DNA from: a gamma proteobacterium L18
GTDB lineage: Bacteria > Pseudomonadota > Gammaproteobacteria > Pseudomonadales > Pseudomonadaceae
DNA length: 64,000 nt
Direction of reading: 5' to 3'
Assembly: GCA_000497835.1 (NCBI GenBank)
Contig: KI547169.1
Coordinates: forward strand, 230,616 to 294,615
Numbering within the stretch: position 1 is the stretch's first letter; every line of letters begins with the position of its first letter. Of the stretch, positions 7,220 to 15,550 are shown piece after piece. Made by a program: the position numbers and the translations under genes. The notes beneath the pieces were generated by a model, which saw only the letters and a program-made list of their open reading frames with translations, was not told the DNA's origin and ran no database searches.

Positions 7220-10159
7220 TCAACTCAAGCCCAACCCGGCCCAAATGCGCAGCACTTCCCTACGCTGGGCGACAAACTGATCACCGGCGATCACCCCGGC
7301 CTGCTTTTGCAGGGCCTGGCGGTGGGCGGCCGAACGATAGGCCTTGTAGGCTTCACGCAACAGGCCCGCGTCCTCGGCCGGTATCAACCCGGCCTGCTCG
7401 AGCCCTTCCAGAATGCGGATATTATCGGTGTATTTGAGCAACGCCGGATAATCCCTGGACCACGCCAGGGCCGCGTATTGCACCATAAATTCAATATCGA
7501 CGATACCACCGGCGTCCTGCTTGATATCGAACGGCGCCGTGGCATCGAAGGCATTGGCCCCGGTACCGGCGGCCGTGGCCTTGCTGCCCAGGTTGTCGCG
7601 CATCTTGGCGCGCATCTCGCTGACCTCGGCGCGCAGCGTGGCCAAATCGCGCTCGCGGCCCAGCACTTGGGCGCGAACGGCCTGGAAACCGGCGGCTACG
7701 TGATTGCAGCCCACCACCACACGGGCACGCACCAGGGCCTGGTGCTCCCAGGTCCAGGCTTCGTTTTCCTGATAGCGGGCAAAGGCATTCAGCGAGCTGA
7801 CCAGCAGGCCCGATGCGCCCGAAGGCCGCAGGCGCATGTCCACTTCGTACAGCTGGCCGGAGTTGGTCTGGGTCGCCAGCAGGTGGATGATGCGCTGGCC
7901 CAGGCGGTTGAAGAACTGCGCGCCGTCGATGGGCTTGGCGCCGTCGGTCTCGGCGCTGGGGTCGCCATCGTGGATGAATACCAGGTCCAGGTCCGAGCCG
8001 TGGCCCAACTCGATGCCGCCCACCTTGCCATAGCCGACGATGATAAAGCCGGGGTCGCAGGCGCTGCCGTCGGCGCGCTGGGGCAAGCCGTGGCGGGTCA
8101 CGGTCTGGCGCCAGGCCAACATAAAGACTTGTTCAAGAATGGCTTCGGCCAGCCAGGTCAGGTAGTCGCTGACCTTCATCAACGGCAGGCTGCCGACGAT
8201 TTCCGAGGCGGCCACACGCAGGCTGTGGGCCAGCTTGAAGTGGCGCAGGGCCTCCATCTGCTGCTCCAGGTCATCCTCGGGGATGCGGGTCAGGCGTTCG
8301 CGCAGTTCGGCGGCCAGCTCGGGCGCCAGCGGCGGGCTGAACAGACGGCCCTCGTTAAGCAGCTCATCGAGCAGCAGCGGATAGCGGGCGATCTGCTCGG
8401 CAATCCATGGGCTGGCGGCACATAGCGTCAACAAGCGGCGCAAGGCACCGGGGTTTTCGGTCAGCAATACCAGGTAGGCAGAGCGACGGGCCACGGCTTC
8501 CACCAGCGGCAGCACGCGCTCCAGCACCAAGTCCGGGTTCTCGTGTTCCACGGCCTGGGCCAGCAGACGCGGGATAAAGGCGTCCAGCCGCTCACGGCCG
8601 ATGCGCTGCATGGCACGCAATTGCGGGCTGGCGCGCAGGCCGGCCAGTTGCCGCAAGGCTTTGCTGGCGTCGGTGAAACCGGCGTCCTGCAGTTGGCGAC
8701 AGGCTGCTTCCTCGTCCTGCACGTCCTCCCACAGGGGCAGCCATTCGCCGCCCACCACCACCTCACCTTCGTCGCCCTCTTCTTCGTCGGGGTCGGCGAT
8801 CACCTGGCGGAAGTGCCAGTCGATGCGGCCCCGCCAGTGCATCAGGCGTTCGTGGAAACTGGGCCAATCAGCAAAGCCGAGCATGAAGGCGATGCGCGCC
8901 TGGTCTGCCTCGCCGCCGGGCAGCATCTGCGTCTGGCGGTCGGCGATGGCCTGGATGGCGTGCTCGGTGTAGCGCAGAAACTCGTAACCCTCGCGCAGCT
9001 CGGCAATCACCGCCGGCGGCAGATAGCCCTGGCCCTCCAGGGTTGCCAGCACTTTGAGCAGTGGGCGTTGCTGCAGGCTGAGGTCGCGGCCGCCGTGAAT
9101 CAGCTGGAAGGCCTGGGCGATGAACTCCACCTCGCGGATGCCACCGGCGCCCAGCTTGATGTTCTCGGCCATGCCCTTGCGCCGCACTTCCTGCTGGATC
9201 AACTGCTTCATGGTGCGCAGCGCTTCGATGGCGGAAAAGTCCAGGTAGCGGCGGTAAACGAAGGGCCGCAGCATGTCCAGCAACTGCGCGCCGGCTTGCT
9301 GGTCGCCGGCCACCACCCGCGCCTTGATCATGGCGTAGCGTTCCCAGTCACGGCCCTGGTCCTGGTAGTACTGTTCCAGGGCATTGAAGCTGAGCACCAG
9401 GGCGCCGGCCGAACCGTAGGGGCGAAGGCGCATGTCGACACGGAACACGAAGCCGTCGACGGTGACCGGGTCCAGCGCCTTGATCAGCCGCTGGCCCAGG
9501 CGGATGAAGAACTCCTGGTTGTCCAGCGAGCGCTTCACGCCCTCGGTTTCGCCGCCTTCGGGGTAGGCAAAAATCAGGTCGATGTCCGAGGACAGGTTCA
9601 ACTCAACCGCCCCCAGCTTGCCCATGCCGAGGATGACCATCTGCTGCGGTTCGCCGCTGCGGCGACCCATCGGCGTGCCGAACTGATCGCAGTGACGTCT
9701 ATACAACCATTTATATGCTTCATCTATTGCAGCGTCGGCCATGTCCGACAGATCGCGACAGGTTTGCACCAGGTCAGCCTGGCGCGTCAGGTCGCGCCAG
9801 ATGATGCGCACTTGTTGGCGCGCGCGCTGGCGGCGCAGTTGGCGGCCCAGTTCATCTTCGGTGGTGGCGGCCTGCACGGCATTGGCGATGTGCCCGCGCA
9901 TTTCGCCGGCGGCGAAGCTGCGTTCAAGCTCGCCGCTGGTCACCAGGTCCAGCAGCAGGTCGGCGGTGGCGCTCGATTGCTGGATGACAAAGTCGCTGGC
10001 GGCGCACACCCGGTCAAAGGCTTCCCAGGTGGGTGCGGGCCATTTGGCCAACTCGTCACTGCGCTGCAGCACCGCAACGGCGGCTTCGAAGGTCTGGCGA
10101 TTGCGCGCAACAAGTGGCGTCAAAATGGCCGGCAATTGCACAGGCGTTGGCAGGCTCAT
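7220..10159 (-). CDS. glnE: Bifunctional glutamine synthetase adenylyltransferase/deadenylylase
   Basis: GlnE (ATase) adenylylates and deadenylylates glutamine synthetase in response to PII and glutamine, switching nitrogen assimilation on and off. The 979-residue protein has two nucleotidyltransferase domains, each with the GS-x-DxD-type site: SSDIDLIFAYPEGG in the N-terminal deadenylylase half (about residues 192-205) and GSDLDLVFIHDGDP in the C-terminal adenylylase half (about 723-736). The family length in Pseudomonas is about 980. It sits divergent from aceE, separated by 380 bases, and upstream of the LPS operon. A functional link exists with gltBD at the other end of this window, since both serve ammonium assimilation. 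Confidence 0.96.
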   Translation of the reverse strand: MSLPTPVQLPAILTPLVARNRQTFEAAVAVLQRSDELAKWPAPTWEAFDRVCAASDFVIQQSSATADLLLDLVTSGELERSFAAGEMRGHIANAVQAATTEDELGRQLRRQRARQQVRIIWRDLTRQADLVQTCRDLSDMADAAIDEAYKWLYRRHCDQFGTPMGRRSGEPQQMVILGMGKLGAVELNLSSDIDLIFAYPEGGETEGVKRSLDNQEFFIRLGQRLIKALDPVTVDGFVFRVDMRLRPYGSAGALVLSFNALEQYYQDQGRDWERYAMIKARVVAGDQQAGAQLLDMLRPFVYRRYLDFSAIEALRTMKQLIQQEVRRKGMAENIKLGAGGIREVEFIAQAFQLIHGGRDLSLQQRPLLKVLATLEGQGYLPPAVIAELREGYEFLRYTEHAIQAIADRQTQMLPGGEADQARIAFMLGFADWPSFHERLMHWRGRIDWHFRQVIADPDEEEGDEGEVVVGGEWLPLWEDVQDEEAACRQLQDAGFTDASKALRQLAGLRASPQLRAMQRIGRERLDAFIPRLLAQAVEHENPDLVLERVLPLVEAVARRSAYLVLLTENPGALRRLLTLCAASPWIAEQIARYPLLLDELLNEGRLFSPPLAPELAAELRERLTRIPEDDLEQQMEALRHFKLAHSLRVAASEIVGSLPLMKVSDYLTWLAEAILEQVFMLAWRQTVTRHGLPQRADGSACDPGFIIVGYGKVGGIELGHGSDLDLVFIHDGDPSAETDGAKPIDGAQFFNRLGQRIIHLLATQTNSGQLYEVDMRLRPSGASGLLVSSLNAFARYQENEAWTWEHQALVRARVVVGCNHVAAGFQAVRAQVLGRERDLATLRAEVSEMRAKMRDNLGSKATAAGTGANAFDATAPFDIKQDAGGIVDIEFMVQYAALAWSRDYPALLKYTDNIRILEGLEQAGLIPAEDAGLLREAYKAYRSAAHRQALQKQAGVIAGDQFVAQRREVLRIWAGLGLS

Positions 10160-10365
10160 GGTCTATCCTTGATCGGCGTGCGAAGGGGGTTGTACGACGC
10201 CAGGCGAATGATTCGCGCCGGTTGGACTGTCGTACAAAAGTTAGAAATAGCTGAAATTGGATATTTCTTGGCAGAAAGCATCGCACCCGACCTTTTGAGG
10301 ACTTATTTTTAACCCACGTTAACGATTTTTCTCACAACGAGACAGGTGGCCAAAAGCCCTCTGCC

Positions 10366-10432
10366 TGTAGTTTTACTACGATGGTCGTAATGTCAACGCA
10401 TGAAATGACCAACGATTTGTAGTAAAACTACA
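10366..10432. promoter_or_regulatory. Paired 15-bp palindromes in aceE promoter (RccR/HexR-type operators)
   Basis: Two near-identical palindromes lie between glnE and aceE: TGTAGTTTTACTACG at 10366-10380 and TGTAGTAAAACTACA at 10418-10432. Their centres are 52 bp apart, about five helical turns, so both would face the same side of the DNA. The TGTAGT-N3-ACTACA form matches what I recall of RpiR-family regulators HexR and RccR in Pseudomonas; RccR is reported to control aceE in response to KDPG. They sit 108-174 bases before the aceE start. The remaining sequence of this 380-base gap (10160-10539) shows no other clear feature. Confidence 0.7.
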
Positions 10433-10539
10433 CGACCCCGGCACAACCCCCGGTAATCCAAGAATCTATATCGTCTGCCCACAAGGCCGTCGCAAACTCT
10501 GGCTTCGATTCTGGAAGCCTTTCCGCCCTGGAGCAAGCC

Positions 10540-13185
10540 ATGCAAGACCTCGATCCCGTCGAAACCCAGGAATGGCTGGACGCCCTGGAGTCGGTTCTCG
10601 ACAAAGAAGGCGAAGACCGCGCTCACTACCTGATGACTCGCATGGGCGAGTTGGCCACCCGCAGTGGTTCGCAACTCCCCTACGCAATCACTACGCCGTA
10701 CCGCAATACCATCCCCGTTACCCACGAAGCACGCATGCCTGGCGACCTGTTCATGGAACGCCGCATTCGCTCGCTGGTACGCTGGAACGCCATGGCGATG
10801 GTAATGCGCACGAACCTGAAGGATTCGGACCTGGGCGGTCACATCTCCAGCTTCGCTTCCAGTGCGACCCTGTACGACATCGGCTTCAACTACTTCTTCC
10901 AGGCCCCGACCGACGAACACGGCGGCGACCTGATCTACTTCCAGGGCCACACCTCGCCAGGCGTCTACGCCCGTGCGTTCATGGAAGGCCGCATCACCGA
11001 AGACCAGATGAACAACTTCCGCCAGGAAGTGGACGGTCAGGGCCTGTCGTCCTACCCGCACCCTTGGCTGATGCCTGATTTCTGGCAGTTCCCGACTGTA
11101 TCCATGGGCCTGGGCCCGATTCAGGCGATCTACCAGGCACGCTTCATGAAGTACCTGGAACACCGTGGCTTCATCCAGCCAGGCAAGCAGAAAGTGTGGT
11201 GCTTCCTGGGCGACGGCGAGTGCGACGAGCCTGAATCCCTGGGCGCCATCTCCCTGGCCGGCCGCGAGAAGCTGGACAACCTGATCTTCGTCATCAACTG
11301 CAACCTGCAGCGCCTCGACGGCCCGGTTCGCGGCAACGGCAAGATCATCCAGGAACTGGAAGGCGTATTCCGCGGCGCCCAGTGGAACGTCACCAAAGTC
11401 ATCTGGGGCCGTTTCTGGGACCCACTGCTGGCCAAGGACGTCGACGGCATCCTGCAACGTCGCATGGACGAAGTCATCGACGGCGAGTACCAGAACTACA
11501 AGGCCAAAGACGGCGCCTTCGTACGTGAGCACTTCTTCAACACGCCTGAACTCAAGGCGATGGTTGCCGACCTGTCCGACGACGAAATCTGGAAGCTCAA
11601 CCGTGGCGGCCACGACCCGTACAAGGTCTACGCGGCGTACCACGAAGCGGTCAACCACAAAGAACAGCCTACCGTCATCCTGGCCAAGACCATCAAGGGT
11701 TACGGTACCGGTGCGGGCGAAGCGAAGAACACTGCGCACAACACCAAGAAGGTCGACGTCGACAGCCTGAAGCTGTTCCGTGACCGCTTCGACATCCCGG
11801 TCAAGGATGAAGAGCTGGAAAACCTGCCGTTCTTCAAGCCAGAGCCCAACAGCGCCGAGGCCCGTTACCTGGCCGACCGTCGTCAGGCCCTGGGCGGTTT
11901 CGTGCCACAGCGTCGCGCCAACAGCTTCAGCGTGCCGACCCCGCCACTGGACACGCTGAAAGCGATCCTGGACGGCTCGGGCGACCGTGAAATCTCCACC
12001 ACCATGGCTTTCGTGCGCATCCTGGCGCAGCTGGTCAAGGACAAGGAAATCGGCCCGCGCATCGTCCCGATCATCCCGGACGAAGCCCGTACCTTCGGTA
12101 TGGAAGGCATGTTCCGTCAGTTGGGCATCTACTCCTCCGTAGGCCAACTGTACGAGCCAGTCGATAAAGACCAGGTGATGTTCTACAAGGAAGACCAGAA
12201 AGGTCAGATCCTTGAAGAAGGCATCAACGAAGCGGGCGCCATGAGCTCGTTCATCGCTGCCGGTACTTCGTACTCCAGCCACAACCAGCCAATGCTGCCG
12301 TTCTACATCTTCTACTCGATGTTCGGCTTCCAGCGTATCGGCGACCTGGCCTGGGCCGCTGGCGACAGCCGCACCCGTGGTTTCCTGATCGGCGGCACCG
12401 CCGGCCGTACCACCCTGAACGGTGAAGGCCTGCAGCACGAAGACGGTCACAGCCACATCCTGGCTGGCACCATCCCGAACTGCCGCACCTATGATCCTAC
12501 CTACGGCTACGAGCTGGCGGTGATCATCCAGGACGGCATGAAGAAGATGACCGAAGAGCAGCAGGACGTCTTCTACTACATCACCGTGATGAACGAGTCC
12601 TACCAGCAACCTGCCATGCCGGCCGGTGTCGAGGAAGGCATCGTCAAGGGCATGTACCTGCTGGAAGAAGACAAGAAAGAAGCGGCCCACCACGTACAAC
12701 TGCTGGGTTCGGGCACCATCCTGCGCGAAGTCCGCGAGGCGGCGAAGATCCTGCGCGAGCAGTTCAACGTCGGCGCCGATGTATGGAGCGTCACCAGCTT
12801 CAACGAACTGCGTCGCGACGGCCTGGCCGCCGAGCGCTTCAACCGCCTGCACCCAGGCCAGAAGCCTCGCGCCACCTACGTCGAAGAGTGCCTGACTGGC
12901 CGCAAGGGCCCGGTCATCGCTTCCACCGACTACATGAAGCTGTTCGCCGAGCAGATCCGTCAGTGGGTTCCTTCCAAGGAATTCAAAGTCCTGGGTACCG
13001 ATGGCTTCGGTCGCAGCGACAGCCGCAAGAAGCTGCGTCACTTCTTCGAAGTCGACCGTCACTTCGTTGTGCTGGCCGCCCTGGAAGCCTTGGCTGATCG
13101 TGGCGACATCGAACCTAAAGTGGTGGCCGAGGCCATCGTGAAGTTCGGTATCGACCCCGAGAAACGCAACCCACTGGACTGCTGA
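10540..13185 (+). CDS. aceE: Pyruvate dehydrogenase E1 component
   Basis: AceE is the homodimeric thiamine diphosphate-dependent E1 of the pyruvate dehydrogenase complex and decarboxylates pyruvate before acetyl transfer to AceF. The 881-residue protein has the N-terminal motif QDLDPVETQEWLDAL that docks E2, and the ThDP/Mg site GDGECDEPES followed by NLIFVINCNLQRLDGPV (about residues 223-265). The start ATG has GGAG six bases upstream. aceF follows after 11 bases, forming a two-gene operon; no E3 (lpd) gene is present, so E3 is encoded elsewhere. Codon use is highly biased, as expected of an abundant enzyme. Confidence 0.97.
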   Translation: MQDLDPVETQEWLDALESVLDKEGEDRAHYLMTRMGELATRSGSQLPYAITTPYRNTIPVTHEARMPGDLFMERRIRSLVRWNAMAMVMRTNLKDSDLGGHISSFASSATLYDIGFNYFFQAPTDEHGGDLIYFQGHTSPGVYARAFMEGRITEDQMNNFRQEVDGQGLSSYPHPWLMPDFWQFPTVSMGLGPIQAIYQARFMKYLEHRGFIQPGKQKVWCFLGDGECDEPESLGAISLAGREKLDNLIFVINCNLQRLDGPVRGNGKIIQELEGVFRGAQWNVTKVIWGRFWDPLLAKDVDGILQRRMDEVIDGEYQNYKAKDGAFVREHFFNTPELKAMVADLSDDEIWKLNRGGHDPYKVYAAYHEAVNHKEQPTVILAKTIKGYGTGAGEAKNTAHNTKKVDVDSLKLFRDRFDIPVKDEELENLPFFKPEPNSAEARYLADRRQALGGFVPQRRANSFSVPTPPLDTLKAILDGSGDREISTTMAFVRILAQLVKDKEIGPRIVPIIPDEARTFGMEGMFRQLGIYSSVGQLYEPVDKDQVMFYKEDQKGQILEEGINEAGAMSSFIAAGTSYSSHNQPMLPFYIFYSMFGFQRIGDLAWAAGDSRTRGFLIGGTAGRTTLNGEGLQHEDGHSHILAGTIPNCRTYDPTYGYELAVIIQDGMKKMTEEQQDVFYYITVMNESYQQPAMPAGVEEGIVKGMYLLEEDKKEAAHHVQLLGSGTILREVREAAKILREQFNVGADVWSVTSFNELRRDGLAAERFNRLHPGQKPRATYVEECLTGRKGPVIASTDYMKLFAEQIRQWVPSKEFKVLGTDGFGRSDSRKKLRHFFEVDRHFVVLAALEALADRGDIEPKVVAEAIVKFGIDPEKRNPLDC

Positions 13186-13196
13186 GGAGTATTTTC

Positions 13197-15158
13197 GTGA
13201 GCGAGATCATTCGCGTACCTGACATCGGCAGCGGTGAGGGTGAAGTAATTGAATTGCTGGTCAAGGTCGGCGACCGTATCGAAGCCGACCAGAGCCTGCT
13301 GACCCTGGAATCGGACAAGGCGAGCATGGAAATCCCTGCTCCCAAGGCCGGTGTGGTCAAGGCCATCAAGGTCAAGCTGGGCGACCGCCTGAAAGAAGGC
13401 GACGACGTGCTGGAGCTGGAAGTCGAGGGCGCTGCCGCAGCCCCCGCGGCGCCTGCGCCTGCCGCTGCTGCCCCTGCTGCTGCACCACAAGCCGCAGCGC
13501 CTGCTCCCGCTGCAGCACCGGCCCCGGCCGCTGCTGCCGCCAGCAAGGACGTGCACGTGCCGGACATCGGTTCGTCGGGCAAGGCCCAGATCATCGAGAT
13601 CTCGGTCAAGGTCGGCGACACCGTCGAGGCTGATCAGTCGCTGATCACCCTGGAATCCGACAAGGCCAGCATGGAAATCCCGTCGCCGGAAGCCGGCGTG
13701 GTCGAAAGCATCAGCGTCAAACTGAACGACGAAGTGGGTACTGGCGACCTGATCCTGGTGCTGAAGGTTGCGGGCGCAGCCCCTGCCGCCGCACCGGCCC
13801 AGGCTGCCGCGCCTGCTGCTGCCGCCCCGGCACCTGCTGCTGCACCGGCGCCTGCCGCTGCCGCCGCTGCGCCTAGCGTGCAGGACATCCACGTGCCGGA
13901 CATCGGCTCGTCGGGCAAGGCCAAGATCATCGAGCTGTCGGTCAAGGTCGGCGACAACGTCGAAGTCGATCAATCGCTGATCACCCTGGAATCGGACAAG
14001 GCCAGCATGGAGATCCCGTCTCCTGCTGCTGGCGTGGTCGAGAGCATCAGCGTCAAGCTGGACGACGAAGTCGGCACGGGCGATCTGATCCTCAAGCTGA
14101 AAGTCGCTGGCGCAGCCCCTGCTGCCGCCCCGGCTCAAGCTGCCGCCCCGGCCGCCGCTGCGCCTGCCGCAGCCCCGGCTGCCAAGGCGCCAGCCGCCCC
14201 AGCCCCTGCCGCTGCCGCCCCGGCTGCAGCTTCGGGTGCCAAGGTTCACGCAGGCCCGGCGGTTCGCCAGCTGGCCCGCGAGTTCGGCGTAGAGCTGAGC
14301 GCCGTCAGCGCCACCGGTCCGCACGGCCGTATCCTGAAAGAAGACGTTCAGGCCTACGTGAAGTCGATCATGACCAAGGCCAAGGAAGCCCCTGCTGCCG
14401 CAGCAGGCGCTACCGGCGGCGCTGGCATCCCGCCGATCCCGGTCGTGGACTTCAGCCGCTTCGGTGAAATCGAAGAAGTGCCGATGACCCGCCTGATGCA
14501 GGCCGGTGCCACCAACCTGCACCGCAGCTGGCTGAACGTGCCGCACGTTACCCAGTTCGACCAGGCTGACATCACCGAGCTGGAAGCTTTCCGCGTCGCG
14601 CAGAAAGCCGTGGCCGAGAAGGCTGGCGTGAAGCTGACCGTGCTGCCGTTGCTGCTCAAGGCGTGCGCCCACCTGCTCAAGGAGCTGCCGGACTTCAATG
14701 CGTCCCTGGCCCCGAGCGGCAAGGCCATCATCCGCAAGAAGTACGTCAACGTCGGCTTCGCGGTAGACACCCCTGACGGCCTGCTGGTACCGGTCATCAA
14801 GAACGTCGACCAGAAGAGCCTGCTGCAACTGGCTGCAGAAGCGGCGGCCCTGGCTGAAAAAGCCCGGACCAAAAAGCTTTCGGCAGACGACATGCAGGGT
14901 GCGTGCTTCACGATCTCCAGCCTCGGCCACATTGGCGGCACCGGCTTCACGCCGATCGTCAACGCGCCGGAAGTGGCGATCCTGGGTGTGTCCAAGGCCA
15001 CCATCCAGCCTGTGTGGGACGGCAAAGCCTTCCAACCCAAGCTGATGCTGCCGCTGTCGCTGTCCTACGATCACCGCGTGATCAACGGCGCCGCCGCCGC
15101 GCGCTTCACCAAGCGCCTGGGCGACCTGCTGGCCGACATCCGCACCATGCTGCTGTAA
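13197..15158 (+). CDS. aceF: Pyruvate dehydrogenase E2, dihydrolipoamide acetyltransferase with three lipoyl domains
   Basis: AceF is the core acetyltransferase of the pyruvate dehydrogenase complex. The 653-residue protein has three tandem lipoyl domains, each with the ESDKASMEIP lipoylation motif, at Lys41, Lys156 and Lys268. They are joined by long Ala/Pro linkers. An E3/E1-binding domain follows (about 350-390, PAVRQLAREFGVELSAV), then the catalytic domain ending with the SYDHRVINGAAAARF motif. From memory, P. aeruginosa AceF has two lipoyl domains and about 547 residues, so this is a long form like that of Azotobacter vinelandii. The start is GTG with GAGGAGT upstream. Two terminators follow. 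Confidence 0.96.
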   Translation: MSEIIRVPDIGSGEGEVIELLVKVGDRIEADQSLLTLESDKASMEIPAPKAGVVKAIKVKLGDRLKEGDDVLELEVEGAAAAPAAPAPAAAAPAAAPQAAAPAPAAAPAPAAAAASKDVHVPDIGSSGKAQIIEISVKVGDTVEADQSLITLESDKASMEIPSPEAGVVESISVKLNDEVGTGDLILVLKVAGAAPAAAPAQAAAPAAAAPAPAAAPAPAAAAAAPSVQDIHVPDIGSSGKAKIIELSVKVGDNVEVDQSLITLESDKASMEIPSPAAGVVESISVKLDDEVGTGDLILKLKVAGAAPAAAPAQAAAPAAAAPAAAPAAKAPAAPAPAAAAPAAASGAKVHAGPAVRQLAREFGVELSAVSATGPHGRILKEDVQAYVKSIMTKAKEAPAAAAGATGGAGIPPIPVVDFSRFGEIEEVPMTRLMQAGATNLHRSWLNVPHVTQFDQADITELEAFRVAQKAVAEKAGVKLTVLPLLLKACAHLLKELPDFNASLAPSGKAIIRKKYVNVGFAVDTPDGLLVPVIKNVDQKSLLQLAAEAAALAEKARTKKLSADDMQGACFTISSLGHIGGTGFTPIVNAPEVAILGVSKATIQPVWDGKAFQPKLMLPLSLSYDHRVINGAAAARFTKRLGDLLADIRTMLL

Positions 15159-15168
15159 ACCGCTGTTC

Positions 15169-15203
15169 GCTGCCTCCCCTTGCGGGGGGCAGCCTGTTTT
15201 TTT
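15169..15203 (+). terminator. Rho-independent terminator 1 after aceF
   Basis: A G+C-rich hairpin begins 11 bases after the aceF stop: left arm GCTGCCTCCCC and right arm GGGGGGCAGC around a TTGC loop, followed by CTG and a run of seven T. It fits the end of the aceEF transcript. Confidence 0.85.
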
Positions 15204-15226
15204 CGAGCGCCACGCTCGTACCTCAA

Positions 15227-15254
15227 CCCCGCCAATTTGGCGGGGCTTTTTTTT
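15227..15254 (+). terminator. Rho-independent terminator 2 after aceF
   Basis: A second strong terminator: CCCCGCC, loop AATTT, GGCGGGG, then C and eight T. Having two in tandem would insulate dipA from the very active aceEF transcription. Confidence 0.9.
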
Positions 15255-15297
15255 GCTTTTAAAACGGCGCGCCACCCATCCAATGGCGAACAAACAA

Positions 15298-15358
15298 GGC
15301 GCCAGATTGGGGTTGCCCCAAGTGATTTCGTTTTAAAAACCACCCGGTCACTGGCGCC
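15298..15358 (+). ncRNA. Candidate three-way-junction RNA upstream of dipA-like gene
   Basis: A compact fold can be drawn. The outer stem GGCGCCA (15298-15304) pairs with TGGCGCC (15352-15358). Inside, TTGGGG pairs with CCCCAA (15307-15321) and, directly adjoining, GTGA (15322-15325) pairs with TCAC (15348-15351). It lies after the aceF terminators and about 190 bases before a GGDEF-EAL gene. It could be a cis-regulatory leader of that gene; I recall a published pseudomon-GGDEF RNA motif but cannot confirm that this is it. The rest of the 392-base gap (15159-15550) shows nothing else clear. Confidence 0.4.
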
Positions 15359-15550
15359 AACAAACCCACCATAAACACTGATTTTCGCCCGAAATTGAAG
15401 TATCGACTCGCCCTGCCGATAACGATACAGGCACGGAGCCACTGTATTGCTTGTCAGCCTGAGCGCCATGATGCAACCTTGCCATATGCGCCCGGTTCCA
15501 CAGGGTTTTGACCCGCCGCGCACGACCAGCACTCTTGAAGCGAGCTCTCC

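Noticed and set aside
8543-10312. 589-codon plus-strand frame over glnE
   Set aside because: Antisense shadow of glnE, with no credible start or homology.
10393-13062. 889-codon open frame antisense to aceE
   Set aside because: High-GC codon bias of aceE leaves the complementary frame open; the translation is a low-complexity Val/Ala/Arg/Gln string without any family motif.
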